In this document: positions 6,887 to 14,914 of the stretch, piece by piece
Layout: every line of letters starts with the position of its first letter
How positions within the stretch are numbered: position 1 is the first letter of the stretch
From: Paracoccaceae bacterium
GTDB lineage: Bacteria; Pseudomonadota; Alphaproteobacteria; Rhodobacterales; Rhodobacteraceae
Direction: 5' to 3'
DNA length: 16,634 nucleotides
Assembly: GCA_003535335.1 (NCBI GenBank)
Contig: DOHJ01000180.1
Location: forward strand, 1-16,634
Program-made: the position numbers and the translations under genes
The notes under the pieces: model-generated
The model's database searches: none
Told to the model about the DNA's origin: nothing
Seen by the model: only the letters and a program-made list of their open reading frames with translations

Positions 6887-7435
6887 ATGGCGCACTCCTG
6901 TGAAATGGCCCCTATTTGGGTGTTTGGATACGGATCACTGATGTGGAATCCGGGGTTTGAGTACACTGAAAAACAAATTGCACGTCTAAACGGCTATCAC
7001 CGGTCATTTTGCATGCGCTCGATCCATCACAGGGGGACGGTGGAAAAACCGGGTCTGGTGCTGGCGCTGGATGCTACAAAAGATGCCTATTGTGACGGTT
7101 TGGCCTATCGGGTGGCGGGTGAAAATGCCGATCAGGTTCAGGATTATTTGCGCGAGCGCGAGCTGATTTCCTCGGCCTATCTGGAAACCAGCCAGCAAAT
7201 TAATTTTCGCGATGGACGCCAGGTTCAGGCCGTAACCTATGTGATTGACGAAGATCACGAACAATATTGCGGCGGGCTGCCCTTGCAAGAGCAGGCGGAA
7301 ATTATGGCAACGGCCATTGGCGGGCGTGGACCAAATGCCGAATATCTGCACAACACGGCAACCCATCTGCACGAATTGGGCATTTCGGATGCCGATCTGG
7401 ATTGGTTATCGCAGCGGGTTAACGCATTGGTTTGA
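6887..7435 (+). CDS. ChaC-like glutathione-specific gamma-glutamylcyclotransferase
   Basis: The 182-residue protein belongs to the ChaC branch of gamma-glutamylcyclotransferases, which split glutathione into 5-oxoproline and Cys-Gly in the cytoplasm. The signature substrate-binding loop is VFGYGSLMWNP (12-22). The probable catalytic glutamate is Glu92 in YLRERELISSAY, aligned with the family's RE-xxxGGY segment; here GGY is SAY. The start is chosen at ATG 6887 because AGGA at 6874-6877 sits 9 bases upstream and the conserved domain begins just after it. In-frame ATGs at 6806 and 6866 would add 27 and 7 residues, and the first lies inside the divergent gene. The gene stands 75 bases ahead of the stator-like pair and may or may not share its transcript. 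Confidence 0.88.
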   Translation: MAHSCEMAPIWVFGYGSLMWNPGFEYTEKQIARLNGYHRSFCMRSIHHRGTVEKPGLVLALDATKDAYCDGLAYRVAGENADQVQDYLRERELISSAYLETSQQINFRDGRQVQAVTYVIDEDHEQYCGGLPLQEQAEIMATAIGGRGPNAEYLHNTATHLHELGISDADLDWLSQRVNALV

Positions 7436-7510
7436 AAATCGCTGTTGGCATAGGTGCAACAAGCCTCTATCTTTGATTATACTAAAACAATCAGGGCAAG
7501 GACCACACTG

Positions 7511-8701
7511 ATGGAGCAGCCGGACCGCGAGGTAAAGACGCATTTCACCCAACCGACAAGCCAGATTGTGGCGATGTTCGTGGTTCTGGGGGTTGTCGGG
7601 GTAGGTGCATTTGCATTATTTGCCCGGGTTCAGTCATTTTTCATGTCCAATCCGGTGTTGAACGGCTTTATTTTGCTGGTTTTTGTTATCGGGGTGTTTG
7701 CCTGTTTCTGGCAGGTTTTTCAGCTGATATATTCGGTGAAATGGATCGAAGAATTTGTCCTGAAGCGCGACGAAGATACGACGGACAATGCCCCCAGATT
7801 ACTTGCCCCGTTGGCCACGCTTTTGCGCACGCGGGCAAAAGATATGCAAATCGGTGCAACCTCCTCGCGCTCGATGCTTGATTCCGTCGCCACCCGCATT
7901 GACGAGGCCCGCGATATTACCCGCTATATTGTTAATCTGTTGATTTTTCTGGGCCTGTTGGGCACGTTTTACGGGCTGGCAACCACGGTTCCGGCGCTGG
8001 TGGAAACCATTCAATCCTTGGCCTCAGATGATACTGGCGATGGGGCCGGCGGTTTTGCTCGTTTGATGTCGGGGCTGGAAAAACAGCTGGGCGGCATGGG
8101 CACGGCGTTTTCGTCCTCGTTGCTTGGCTTGGCGGGATCACTGCTGGTTGGTTTGCTTGAACTGTTTGCCAGCCACGGACAAAACCGGTTTTACCGCGAT
8201 TTGGAAGAATGGATGTCAACCATCACGCGGCTGGGTTTTTCATCGGGTGACGGGGATGGCGGCGAGCAGGGCATGGTTGCCGGTGTGTTGCAATATATGT
8301 CGGACCAAATGGAAGCCATGCAGACAATGTTTACCCAATCCGACGTGAGCCGTACGATGGTGGATGAAAAGCTGGGCTCTTTGGCAATGTCGGTTGAACG
8401 GTTGACTGATCGAATGGCCAAAGACAACGAAACATCTGACGCCTTAATGCAGGTTGCCGATGGGCAAAATGCGTTGGTCCAGCTGCTAAGTAAGCAGGCT
8501 GAAGAAATTAACAGCGGCCAAGTAGATGCAGAAAGCCGGATGCGCCTTCGTTCAATTGATGTGCAATTGTTGCGCCTATTGGAAGAGATGAGTGCAGGCC
8601 GCCAAGAAATAACGGCCGAATTGCGAGGCGATTTAAAGGCGCTTACCCAGGCAATCCGCGCCGTGACCCCGAAATCCGGTGACGGAGGGGGGGCTGTCTG
8701 A
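7511..8701 (+). CDS. MotA/TolQ/ExbB-type proton-channel protein with long cytoplasmic tail
   Basis: The 396-residue inner-membrane protein has four hydrophobic segments at about 19-39, 51-74, 138-161 and 197-220. The third contains FLGLLGTFYGLATTVPAL (146-163) and the fourth MGTAFSSSLLGLAGSLLVG (196-214), the two conserved blocks of the MotA/TolQ/ExbB channel family. Such proteins form a pentameric ring around a dimer of a MotB/TolR/ExbD-type partner and convert ion flow into movement. Residues 221-396 form a cytoplasmic tail, largely helical and probably coiled-coil, longer than in TolQ or ExbB. The ATG at 7511 is chosen for AAGGA at 7498-7502; an upstream GTG at 7454 is in frame but lacks a ribosome site. 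Its stop overlaps the ATG of the MotB-like gene (TGATG), so the two are coupled and surely partners. The process they drive is unknown. Confidence 0.88.
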   Translation: MEQPDREVKTHFTQPTSQIVAMFVVLGVVGVGAFALFARVQSFFMSNPVLNGFILLVFVIGVFACFWQVFQLIYSVKWIEEFVLKRDEDTTDNAPRLLAPLATLLRTRAKDMQIGATSSRSMLDSVATRIDEARDITRYIVNLLIFLGLLGTFYGLATTVPALVETIQSLASDDTGDGAGGFARLMSGLEKQLGGMGTAFSSSLLGLAGSLLVGLLELFASHGQNRFYRDLEEWMSTITRLGFSSGDGDGGEQGMVAGVLQYMSDQMEAMQTMFTQSDVSRTMVDEKLGSLAMSVERLTDRMAKDNETSDALMQVADGQNALVQLLSKQAEEINSGQVDAESRMRLRSIDVQLLRLLEEMSAGRQEITAELRGDLKALTQAIRAVTPKSGDGGGAV

Positions 8702-10596
8702 TGGCGCTAAGTCGTCGCACAGGCCAACGGTTTCAGGCCTCGATCTGGCCCGGTTTTGTCGATGCCATGACGGCGCTTTTGTTGGTGCTGATGTTTGTGC
8801 TGACTATTTTTATGGTGGTTCAGTTTGTTTTGCGCGAAACCATTTCCGGCCAAGCAACCGAACTGGATGATCTGAGCGCACAAATCGTCAACCTTGCCGA
8901 TGCGCTGGGTCTTGAGCGCCAACATAGCCGGAAACTGGAAACCGATGTGGTGCGGCTGGGAAATGATCTGGAAACGGCACAAAGTCAGGCGGATGCACAA
9001 CTGGCATTGATCGCGACCTTAACCACAAAGACAAATGCACAAGCCGCTGAATTGGAGCAGAATCGGGCCGCGATCACGCGTTTTGAAGCACAGGTTGCAA
9101 CCCTGTTAAGCCAGCGTGATGCGGCATTGGGGCAGGGGCTGGCGCTGGAACAAAAACTGTCGGAACTGGATGGCGAACGCACGAAACTGATTTCCGAGCA
9201 AGAGGCCTTGCAACTGGCCTTGGCCAAGGTGCGGGGCGAGGTTGATGAACAACAGCAAGCGGCGCGCCTGGCGGCTGCCCGCCATGATGCCCTAAAGGCA
9301 TTGACGGACGATTTGCGTAGCCGTGTTGTGGCCCGTGAAGAGAGTTTAAGCGATGCCTTGGCCCGCTTGGATGGGCTAAAGGCAAGCAAAACAACGCTTG
9401 AGACCGAACTTTCCACAGCCAATCAGCAGCTTTCAAAGATCGAAAAAACACGCCTTGCCGATTTGGCAGCGGCAAAGGCGCTGCGCGAACGGTTGCAGGG
9501 AATGCAAGCTGAGCTGAGCAAGGAAGAAGAGGCAAAATTGGCCGAGGCCGCTGCTGCCCAAGCGCTGCGGGACCGTTTAAAAAATGCCGACGCAGAATTA
9601 ACCGCGATGACACTGGCGTTGGAAGAACAGCGAAAACAGGCCGAAAATACGCTTACCTTGTTGGCCGCTGCCGAGGCTGCCAAGGCTGATTTAAATGAAA
9701 AGCTGGCGGCTGCAATATTGGCAGCCTCTGAAAATCAGAAAAATGACAAAGAGTTGCAAAGCGATCTGGCGGCCGCATTGGCCGCCAAACTAAAGGCCGA
9801 GCAAGACGCCGAGGCGCAGTTGAACGCGGCCGAACAAAAAGCGGTTTTGCTGGCGGCGGCCCAAGGAAAATTGAGCGATGTGAAAGCCCAAAGTGCAAAA
9901 GAGCAGCGCAGATTAGCGCTGTTGAACCAGCAGGTTGCCGCACTTCGGGGGCAATTGGGATCGTTGCAAAAATTGCTGGATCAGTCGGTTGCCAAGGATG
10001 TGGCGGCTAATATCCAGATACAATCGCTTGGCACAAAACTAAACACAGCCTTGGCGCGGGTTGCGGCCGAAGAAAAACGCAGGCGCGAGTTGGAGCAGGC
10101 GGAACGCGAAAGGATTGAGGCCAAGGCTAAAGATCTGGAGCGCTATAAATCCGAGTTTTTTGGCCAATTACGCGAGGTTTTGGGCGATGAAGATGGCGTT
10201 CGGATCGAGGGGGACCGGTTTGTGTTTTCATCCGAGGTTTTATTTCCTTCGGGGTCGGTAGATCTGTTGTTTGAGGGTAAGTCCCAGATTGCCAGAATCG
10301 CAGAGATTTTGCGCCGCGTATCCAAGGATATTCCGGCCGAGATTGATTGGGTAATCCGAGTGGATGGCCATACCGATAATGTGCCTTTGTCCGGTTTTGG
10401 CCGCTACCGCGACAATTGGGAGCTTAGTCAGGGGCGAGCATTATCTGTGGTGCGATTTATGTCAGAAGAATTGGGCATTGCGCCAAACCGGTTGGCGGCC
10501 AACGGATTTGGTGAATATCAACCGATCAATCCGGAAAATACGCCAGCAGCGCGGGCGCAAAACCGGCGGATTGAATTGAAGCTAACCGAAAGGTAG
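8701..10596 (+). CDS. MotB-like protein: one TM, long coiled coil, OmpA-type peptidoglycan-binding domain
   Basis: This is a 631-residue partner of the preceding channel protein. A short cytoplasmic N-terminus leads to one membrane helix (about 22-44). Its entry, WPGFVDAMTALLLVLMFV (16-33), carries Asp21 at the position of the proton-carrying aspartate of MotB, TolR and ZorB. Residues about 52-485 are an almost uninterrupted Ala/Leu/Glu/Gln/Lys-rich coiled coil without cysteine. Residues about 510-631 are an OmpA-like domain with VLFPSGS (513-519), DGHTDNVPLSG (554-564) and AQNRRIELKL (619-628), the residues that bind diaminopimelate peptidoglycan in this family. The coiled coil is far longer than in MotB or TolR. 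The TGATG overlap with the upstream gene shows translational coupling. It resembles ZorB in plan, but no other Zorya gene is present. Confidence 0.9.
   Translation: MALSRRTGQRFQASIWPGFVDAMTALLLVLMFVLTIFMVVQFVLRETISGQATELDDLSAQIVNLADALGLERQHSRKLETDVVRLGNDLETAQSQADAQLALIATLTTKTNAQAAELEQNRAAITRFEAQVATLLSQRDAALGQGLALEQKLSELDGERTKLISEQEALQLALAKVRGEVDEQQQAARLAAARHDALKALTDDLRSRVVAREESLSDALARLDGLKASKTTLETELSTANQQLSKIEKTRLADLAAAKALRERLQGMQAELSKEEEAKLAEAAAAQALRDRLKNADAELTAMTLALEEQRKQAENTLTLLAAAEAAKADLNEKLAAAILAASENQKNDKELQSDLAAALAAKLKAEQDAEAQLNAAEQKAVLLAAAQGKLSDVKAQSAKEQRRLALLNQQVAALRGQLGSLQKLLDQSVAKDVAANIQIQSLGTKLNTALARVAAEEKRRRELEQAERERIEAKAKDLERYKSEFFGQLREVLGDEDGVRIEGDRFVFSSEVLFPSGSVDLLFEGKSQIARIAEILRRVSKDIPAEIDWVIRVDGHTDNVPLSGFGRYRDNWELSQGRALSVVRFMSEELGIAPNRLAANGFGEYQPINPENTPAARAQNRRIELKLTER
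9454..9600 (+). repeat. Internal 28-residue repeat in the coiled coil
   Basis: Residues 252-272 (starting LADLAAAKALRERL) and 280-300 (starting LAEAAAAQALRDRL) of the MotB-like protein are imperfect copies offset by exactly 28 residues, or four heptads. Both end in AEL. The DNA copies (9454-9516 and 9538-9600) have diverged at many third positions, so the duplication is old or kept by heptad constraint. Confidence 0.6.
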
Positions 10597-10614
10597 CAGA
10601 TCGATTACCCAAGG

Positions 10615-11586
10615 TTATTTGACTTCAATACTGGTTTTTCGTTCGGCTATGATGTTGCTGCCGCGCATAATTTTTACGGTTCCGCGATAACGGCCTTTGA
10701 CCCAATCGGTGCCTTTGTTGCGTTTTCCCGAGGCGCGAAAATATTGGACCTGTTTTTTACCGAGCCTAATTTTCTGATGACTGAAAACCCCGTTGGGACC
10801 GGTGATGTTCAGCACAATTGTATCATTTGGCAACCCACCAAAAGCATGCCCCCAAAGCACCAAAGCAGGCGCATTTACCGCTAGAAACGGCAACGGGTTT
10901 CCGTCTGCTTTTATGTCTGCGTAATTCGGTATTTTACTATCAAATCCGAGCTGGATAATGCCACTGGCAACATAAGGAAGCGGTTTGTGCCACAGGCTGT
11001 TTCGATCCGGGTTATTGCAGGTAAGCGTATCACTTACATCAAATGGATCAACAATCCGGTCGTTCTTGCGCACGGCCAGATGCACATGCGGGAACTGGGT
11101 TTTGCCGCTTAAACCAACTTGGCCTAACACATTACCTTTGGCAACGGACTGGCCCTTTTCAACAATGATCGAGCCTTGTTTCATGTGGCAGTACATGGTT
11201 GTCCAACCATCATTATGGCGGATTTTGATGCCATTACCACATTCAGTTCCATCGGTGTCGACATCAGGGGCGCCGAGGCTACCATATTTGATGTCCGGCA
11301 TGTGGTTTCGTGTGGCGATTACGGTGCCGGATGCGGCGGCCAAAACATCAACACCTTCTTGCATCACGTCAATGTTGGGCAGGGCAATATCGGTGCCTTT
11401 GTGGCCGTCATAGCTCAGGCTTCCACAGGAAAAATCGGAAACGCCCGGCCCTTCATCGCGATCAACATAGTGTTGAACATAACAGGTTTCACCAAGAATA
11501 CAGTCAATTGGCAAGCCAAGAACTGGTTCTTTTGCCGCAATGGGTGCAGCAAAAAATAGTGTAAAAAATAGCAGTAAAAACCGCAT
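10615..11586 (-). CDS. Secreted M23 (LytM-type) metallopeptidase
   Basis: This is a 323-residue exported protein with a signal peptide (1-18, ending PIAA). The M23 domain spans about 55-185: HKGTD (62-66) supplies the zinc ligands His62 and Asp66, and YCHM (132-135) and HVHL (167-170) supply His134, His167 and His169. All the catalytic positions of LytM endopeptidases are present, so cleavage of peptidoglycan cross-bridges is likely. Six Cys (29, 35, 54, 117, 133, 190) may form disulfides. Residues about 235-323 look like a beta-sandwich accessory domain with WVKGRYRGTVKI. The start ATG overlaps the clpA stop (TGATG on the minus strand), so its translation is coupled to clpA. Its 3' end converges on the MotB-like gene 18 bases away. 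Confidence 0.9.
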   Translation of the reverse strand: MRFLLLFFTLFFAAPIAAKEPVLGLPIDCILGETCYVQHYVDRDEGPGVSDFSCGSLSYDGHKGTDIALPNIDVMQEGVDVLAAASGTVIATRNHMPDIKYGSLGAPDVDTDGTECGNGIKIRHNDGWTTMYCHMKQGSIIVEKGQSVAKGNVLGQVGLSGKTQFPHVHLAVRKNDRIVDPFDVSDTLTCNNPDRNSLWHKPLPYVASGIIQLGFDSKIPNYADIKADGNPLPFLAVNAPALVLWGHAFGGLPNDTIVLNITGPNGVFSHQKIRLGKKQVQYFRASGKRNKGTDWVKGRYRGTVKIMRGSNIIAERKTSIEVK

Positions 11587-13901
11587 CAGTCGGCAGTTAG
11601 CAGGGGCGGTTTATTGCCTGAAAGACGCCGTTTTGCTGTCGGCAGTATTTCGATATCCAATTCACCGTTCTTGATTCCAACCTTGACCAGCCCACCTTTG
11701 ACCAGTTTGCCAAATAACAGCTCTTCTGCCAGTGGTTTTTTGATGTGCTCCTGAATGACACGCGCCAGCGGCCTTGCGCCCATTTTGTCATCATAACCTT
11801 TTTTACCCAGCCAGTCGGCCGCGGCTTTGGTAATTTCCACCGAAACATTTCGGTCCATCAGTTGCGCTTCCAGTTGCAGCACGAATTTTTCAACCACTTG
11901 CGCAATCACATCCTTGCCAAGCGGCGCGAAACTGATCACTGCATCCAGACGGTTGCGAAATTCCGGCGTGAATAGACGCTCGATTGCGGCGGTGTCTTCG
12001 CCGGTCCGGCGCTCGCGGCCAAATCCGATCGCCTCTTTTGCCATTTCGGCGGCACCGGCGTTGGAGGTCATGATCAGGATCACATTTCGAAAATCCACAT
12101 CGCGGCCATTATGGTCGGTCAGTTTTCCGTGGTCCATGACTTGCAGCAGAATGTTGTAAACATCCGGGTGCGCCTTTTCCATTTCATCCAGCAACAGCAC
12201 GCAATGGGGGTGTTGATCGACCCCGTCTGTCAGCATCCCGCCCTGATCAAATCCAACATAGCCCGGAGGTGCGCCGATCAGACGCGACACGGCGTGTTTT
12301 TCCATATATTCCGACATGTCAAAGCGCAGCAGCTCCACACCCAGATTATCGGCCAGCTGTTTTGCGACCTCGGTTTTACCCACACCGGTCGGGCCGGCAA
12401 ACAGATAATTACCGATGGGTTTTTCAGGCACGCGCAGACCTGCGCGTGACAGTTTAATTGCAGAGGCCAGTGCCTCAATCGCAGGTTCCTGCCCAAACAC
12501 CACGCGTTTTAATGATTTTTCCAGATCACGCAGCAATTCAGTGTCGTCTTTTGAAACTGTTTTGGCCGGAATACGGGCCAGTTTAGACACAACCGCCTCG
12601 ATTTCCTTAACGCCAATGGTTTTACGTTTTTTGCCTTCAGACAGCAGATGTTGCGCCGCGCCAGCCTCGTCAATTACATCAATGGCTTTGTCGGGCAATT
12701 TACGGTCATTCATATAACGCGACGACAGCTCGACGGCGGTTTTGATCGCGTCCATTGTGTAGCGAATGCCGTGATGTTCCTCAAAATAGGTTTTCACACC
12801 TTTCAAAATCTTGATGGTGTCCTCGACCGAAGGTTCGTTCACGTCGATTTTCTGGAACCGGCGCGACAGGGCGCGGTCTTTTTCAAAATGCTGGCGATAT
12901 TCCTTGTAAGTGGTGGATCCCATGCAGCGCAACTTACCGCCCTGCAAGGCCGGTTTTAGCAGATTGGACGCATCCATCGCCCCGCCAGAAGTAGCCCCGG
13001 CACCGATAATTGTGTGGATTTCATCAATGAACAGCACCGCGTCATCGTGATTTTCCAGCTCTTTCATCACGTCTTTCAGGCGTTCTTCGAAATCGCCGCG
13101 GTATTTGGTGCCCGCCAGCAATGCGCCCATATCTAATGAATAAATCGTGGTTTGAGAAAGAATGTTTGGCGTTTCCCCGCTAATGATTTTGCGTGCCAGA
13201 CCTTCGGCAATGGCGGTCTTGCCAACACCGGGATCCCCAACCAAAAGCGGGTTGTTTTTACGCCGCCGGCACAACACTTGAATGCAGCGCTCAACCTCGG
13301 ATGCGCGGCCAATCAGCGGGTCAATATCGCCCTCGGTGGCTTTTTCGTTCAGATCAACGCAATATTTGGCCAGCGCGCTTTCTTTTTTCTGGGTTTGGCC
13401 CTCAAACGGTTCTTCGCCAAATTCCGCACCGGTTAGGGGACGCGGTTCGCCAAAATCCGGATCCTTAGCCACACCATGCGAGATGAAATTAACCGCATCA
13501 TAACGGCTCATGCCCTGATCTTGCAGGAAATAGGCCGCATTGGATTCGCGCTCGGCAAAAATTGAAACCAGCACATTTGCGCCGGTCACTTCGGTGCGTC
13601 CGCTGGACTGCACATGGATGGCCGCGCGCTGGATCACCCGTTGAAAGGCGGCTGTTGGCACGGCTTCTGATCCCTCGACCGTGGTTTCCAGCGTGGCCAG
13701 ATCATCGTCGATGAAATCTTCCAGCGTTTTGCGCAAGGTGGCCATATCAACATTACAGGCCTGCATAACCTTGGCCGCATCCGGTTCATCAATCAACGAG
13801 AGCAGCAAATGTTCCAGTGTGGCGAGTTCGTGCTTGCGTTCATTGGCCAGCGCCAATGCAGAATGGATTGCTTGCTCTAATGTGTTCGAGAATGATGGCA
13901 C
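11586..13901 (-). CDS. clpA: ClpA, ATPase subunit of the ClpAP protease
   Basis: The 771-residue AAA+ unfoldase feeds substrates to ClpP. An N-terminal Clp_N double repeat (about 1-145) is the ClpS and substrate docking domain. D1 has Walker A GDPGVGKT (222-229) and Walker B FIDE (291-294). D2 has Walker A GPTGVGKT (503-510) and Walker B LLDE (570-573), followed by the IGF tripeptide (625-627) in the ClpP-docking loop, which shows it works with ClpP rather than as a ClpB disaggregase. There is no ClpB-type middle coiled-coil domain. The start is GTG 13901, with AGGAG on the minus strand 8 bases upstream (13910-13914). clpS, the usual neighbour in many proteobacteria, is not present on either side in this window. 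The downstream gene is a coupled M23 endopeptidase. Confidence 0.97.
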   Translation of the reverse strand: MPSFSNTLEQAIHSALALANERKHELATLEHLLLSLIDEPDAAKVMQACNVDMATLRKTLEDFIDDDLATLETTVEGSEAVPTAAFQRVIQRAAIHVQSSGRTEVTGANVLVSIFAERESNAAYFLQDQGMSRYDAVNFISHGVAKDPDFGEPRPLTGAEFGEEPFEGQTQKKESALAKYCVDLNEKATEGDIDPLIGRASEVERCIQVLCRRRKNNPLLVGDPGVGKTAIAEGLARKIISGETPNILSQTTIYSLDMGALLAGTKYRGDFEERLKDVMKELENHDDAVLFIDEIHTIIGAGATSGGAMDASNLLKPALQGGKLRCMGSTTYKEYRQHFEKDRALSRRFQKIDVNEPSVEDTIKILKGVKTYFEEHHGIRYTMDAIKTAVELSSRYMNDRKLPDKAIDVIDEAGAAQHLLSEGKKRKTIGVKEIEAVVSKLARIPAKTVSKDDTELLRDLEKSLKRVVFGQEPAIEALASAIKLSRAGLRVPEKPIGNYLFAGPTGVGKTEVAKQLADNLGVELLRFDMSEYMEKHAVSRLIGAPPGYVGFDQGGMLTDGVDQHPHCVLLLDEMEKAHPDVYNILLQVMDHGKLTDHNGRDVDFRNVILIMTSNAGAAEMAKEAIGFGRERRTGEDTAAIERLFTPEFRNRLDAVISFAPLGKDVIAQVVEKFVLQLEAQLMDRNVSVEITKAAADWLGKKGYDDKMGARPLARVIQEHIKKPLAEELLFGKLVKGGLVKVGIKNGELDIEILPTAKRRLSGNKPPLLTAD

Positions 13902-13931
13902 GCGATGCGCTCCTACGTTTGTTTTAGGGTC

Positions 13932-13958
13932 GGTTATCCAACCTATGTGCTGATAACC
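13932..13958. promoter_or_regulatory. Inverted repeat in the clpA upstream region
   Basis: GGTTATC (13932-13938) and GATAACC (13952-13958) are perfect 7-base inverted copies with a 13-base spacer, 31-57 bases upstream of the clpA GTG. It could be an operator or a hairpin in the clpA leader. There is no T-run on the minus strand, so termination of gloB here is unlikely. No other signal stands out in the 106-base clpA-gloB gap. Confidence 0.4.
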
Positions 13959-14007
13959 TTAAAGTTTGGTGCGATTGGATGCAACTTCAAGGGTTTTTGT
14001 GCCGATT

Positions 14008-14823
14008 TCAATCACAATCGCATGTATCTTGACTAATATTCGGCATTTTGGTGCTGCTAAAATTGTCTTTGCGCCGCCGGATCTCGGTAAACACAGCTGT
14101 GTTGCTGGCTGATTCCATGCCCAGATTGGTCCTGATTTCGGCTGAATCGGGGCGTAAAAACGGGTTGGTGGCCTGTTCGTCCGCCAGCAATGATGGCACG
14201 GTGGGCATGTTTTGGCTGCGGGCTTTGATGATTTGCAGGATGCGGTTTTTCAAGGCCGGATTGTTCGGCTCGATGCTATAGGCAAAGCTGGCGTTGGACT
14301 GGGTGTATTCATGGCCGGAATAAACCATGGTGATGTCAGGCAGGTTGATCAGTTTTGACAAGCTTTGCCACATTTGGGCGGGGGTGCCTTCAAACAGCCG
14401 GCCGCAGCCCAGCGCCATCAGGCTATCGGCGGTAAACAGGGCGGCGTTGCGCGGAAAATGAAAGGCGATATGGCCGATTGTGTGACCCGAAACATCAATC
14501 ACCACGCCGTGGTTGCCGCCGATTGAAACCGTGTCGCCTTCGATCAGTTCCGTGTCCAGCCGGGGCAAACGATGCGCATCGGCTTTGGCCCCGATCACCT
14601 TGGCCCCATAGGCAGATCGCAGCTCCTCGACCCCGTCGATATGGTCGTAATGATGATGGGTAATCAGGATTTGCGTCAGGTTCCAGCCGCGCAATTTCAG
14701 CTCTGCGATGATTGGCGCGGCCTCGGGCGCATCCACCAGCGCGGTTTGCCCGCTATCAGGGTCATGCAGCAAAAAGGCGTAATTGTCGGATAAACAAGCG
14801 ACGGTGACGATTTGTAGTGGCAT
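14008..14823 (-). CDS. gloB: Hydroxyacylglutathione hydrolase (glyoxalase II)
   Basis: The 271-residue metallo-beta-lactamase-fold enzyme hydrolyses S-D-lactoylglutathione to D-lactate and glutathione, the second step of methylglyoxal detoxification. The dinuclear metal site is visible: THHHYDH (55-61, with His56, His58, Asp60 and His61), His114 in SGHTIGH, Asp133 in FTADSL and His171 in YSGHEYT. The C-terminal glutathione-binding region with NPFLRPDS (220-227) is intact. The ATG at 14823 is chosen because AGGA lies 9 bases upstream and the family begins MPLQIVTVACLSDNYAFLL; the open frame runs 33 codons further upstream without support. After the expected family end near KDNF (252-255) there is an extra 16-residue tail ending TCDCD. 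It diverges from the DUF938 gene. Confidence 0.94.
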   Translation of the reverse strand: MPLQIVTVACLSDNYAFLLHDPDSGQTALVDAPEAAPIIAELKLRGWNLTQILITHHHYDHIDGVEELRSAYGAKVIGAKADAHRLPRLDTELIEGDTVSIGGNHGVVIDVSGHTIGHIAFHFPRNAALFTADSLMALGCGRLFEGTPAQMWQSLSKLINLPDITMVYSGHEYTQSNASFAYSIEPNNPALKNRILQIIKARSQNMPTVPSLLADEQATNPFLRPDSAEIRTNLGMESASNTAVFTEIRRRKDNFSSTKMPNISQDTCDCD

Positions 14824-14860
14824 TGCGGGCTGTCCTTTTGGGGCTGATGCATTCATAGTC

Positions 14861-14889
14861 TTGCCGATTGGCCGGTCAGACGCAATACT
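14861..14889 (+). promoter_or_regulatory. Candidate promoter for the DUF938 gene
   Basis: TTGCCG (14861-14866) and AATACT (14884-14889) each match four of six bases of the sigma-70-type -35 and -10 consensus and are separated by exactly 17 bases. They lie 26 bases upstream of the ATG at 14915, in the 91-base gap divergent from gloB. Two four-of-six hits are weak evidence on their own. Confidence 0.35.
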
Positions 14890-14914
14890 GGCTTTGTGCA
14901 AAAGGATATCACTT

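Noticed and set aside
7445..7483. Promoter with TATACT (7478-7483) before the channel gene
   Set aside because: The -10-like hexamer is good, but the only TTG-type -35 (7445-7450) is 27 bases away, and the hexamer at the correct spacing is a poor match.
8985..9943. Long minus-strand open frames across the MotB-like coiled coil
   Set aside because: They arise from the biased Ala/Leu/Gln codons of the coiled coil read backwards, giving Ser/Ala/Arg-rich chains with no domain and no ribosome sites.
7511..10596. Zorya anti-phage system (ZorAB)
   Set aside because: The channel and OmpA-type proteins resemble ZorA/ZorB in plan, but no ZorC, ZorD or ZorE gene is present, the long coiled coil is on the periplasmic rather than the cytoplasmic side, and the neighbours are ordinary core genes.
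13960..14000. Heat-shock (sigma-32) promoter for clpA
   Set aside because: A CTTGAAG occurs on the minus strand near 13985-13991, but no matching -10 element (CCCCAT- or CYTAT-type) is found at the required spacing.
14783..14914. 44-residue N-terminal extension of the DUF938 protein
   Set aside because: It reads antisense through the gloB start region, while the ATG at 14915 has its own AAAGGA ribosome site and begins the conserved part.
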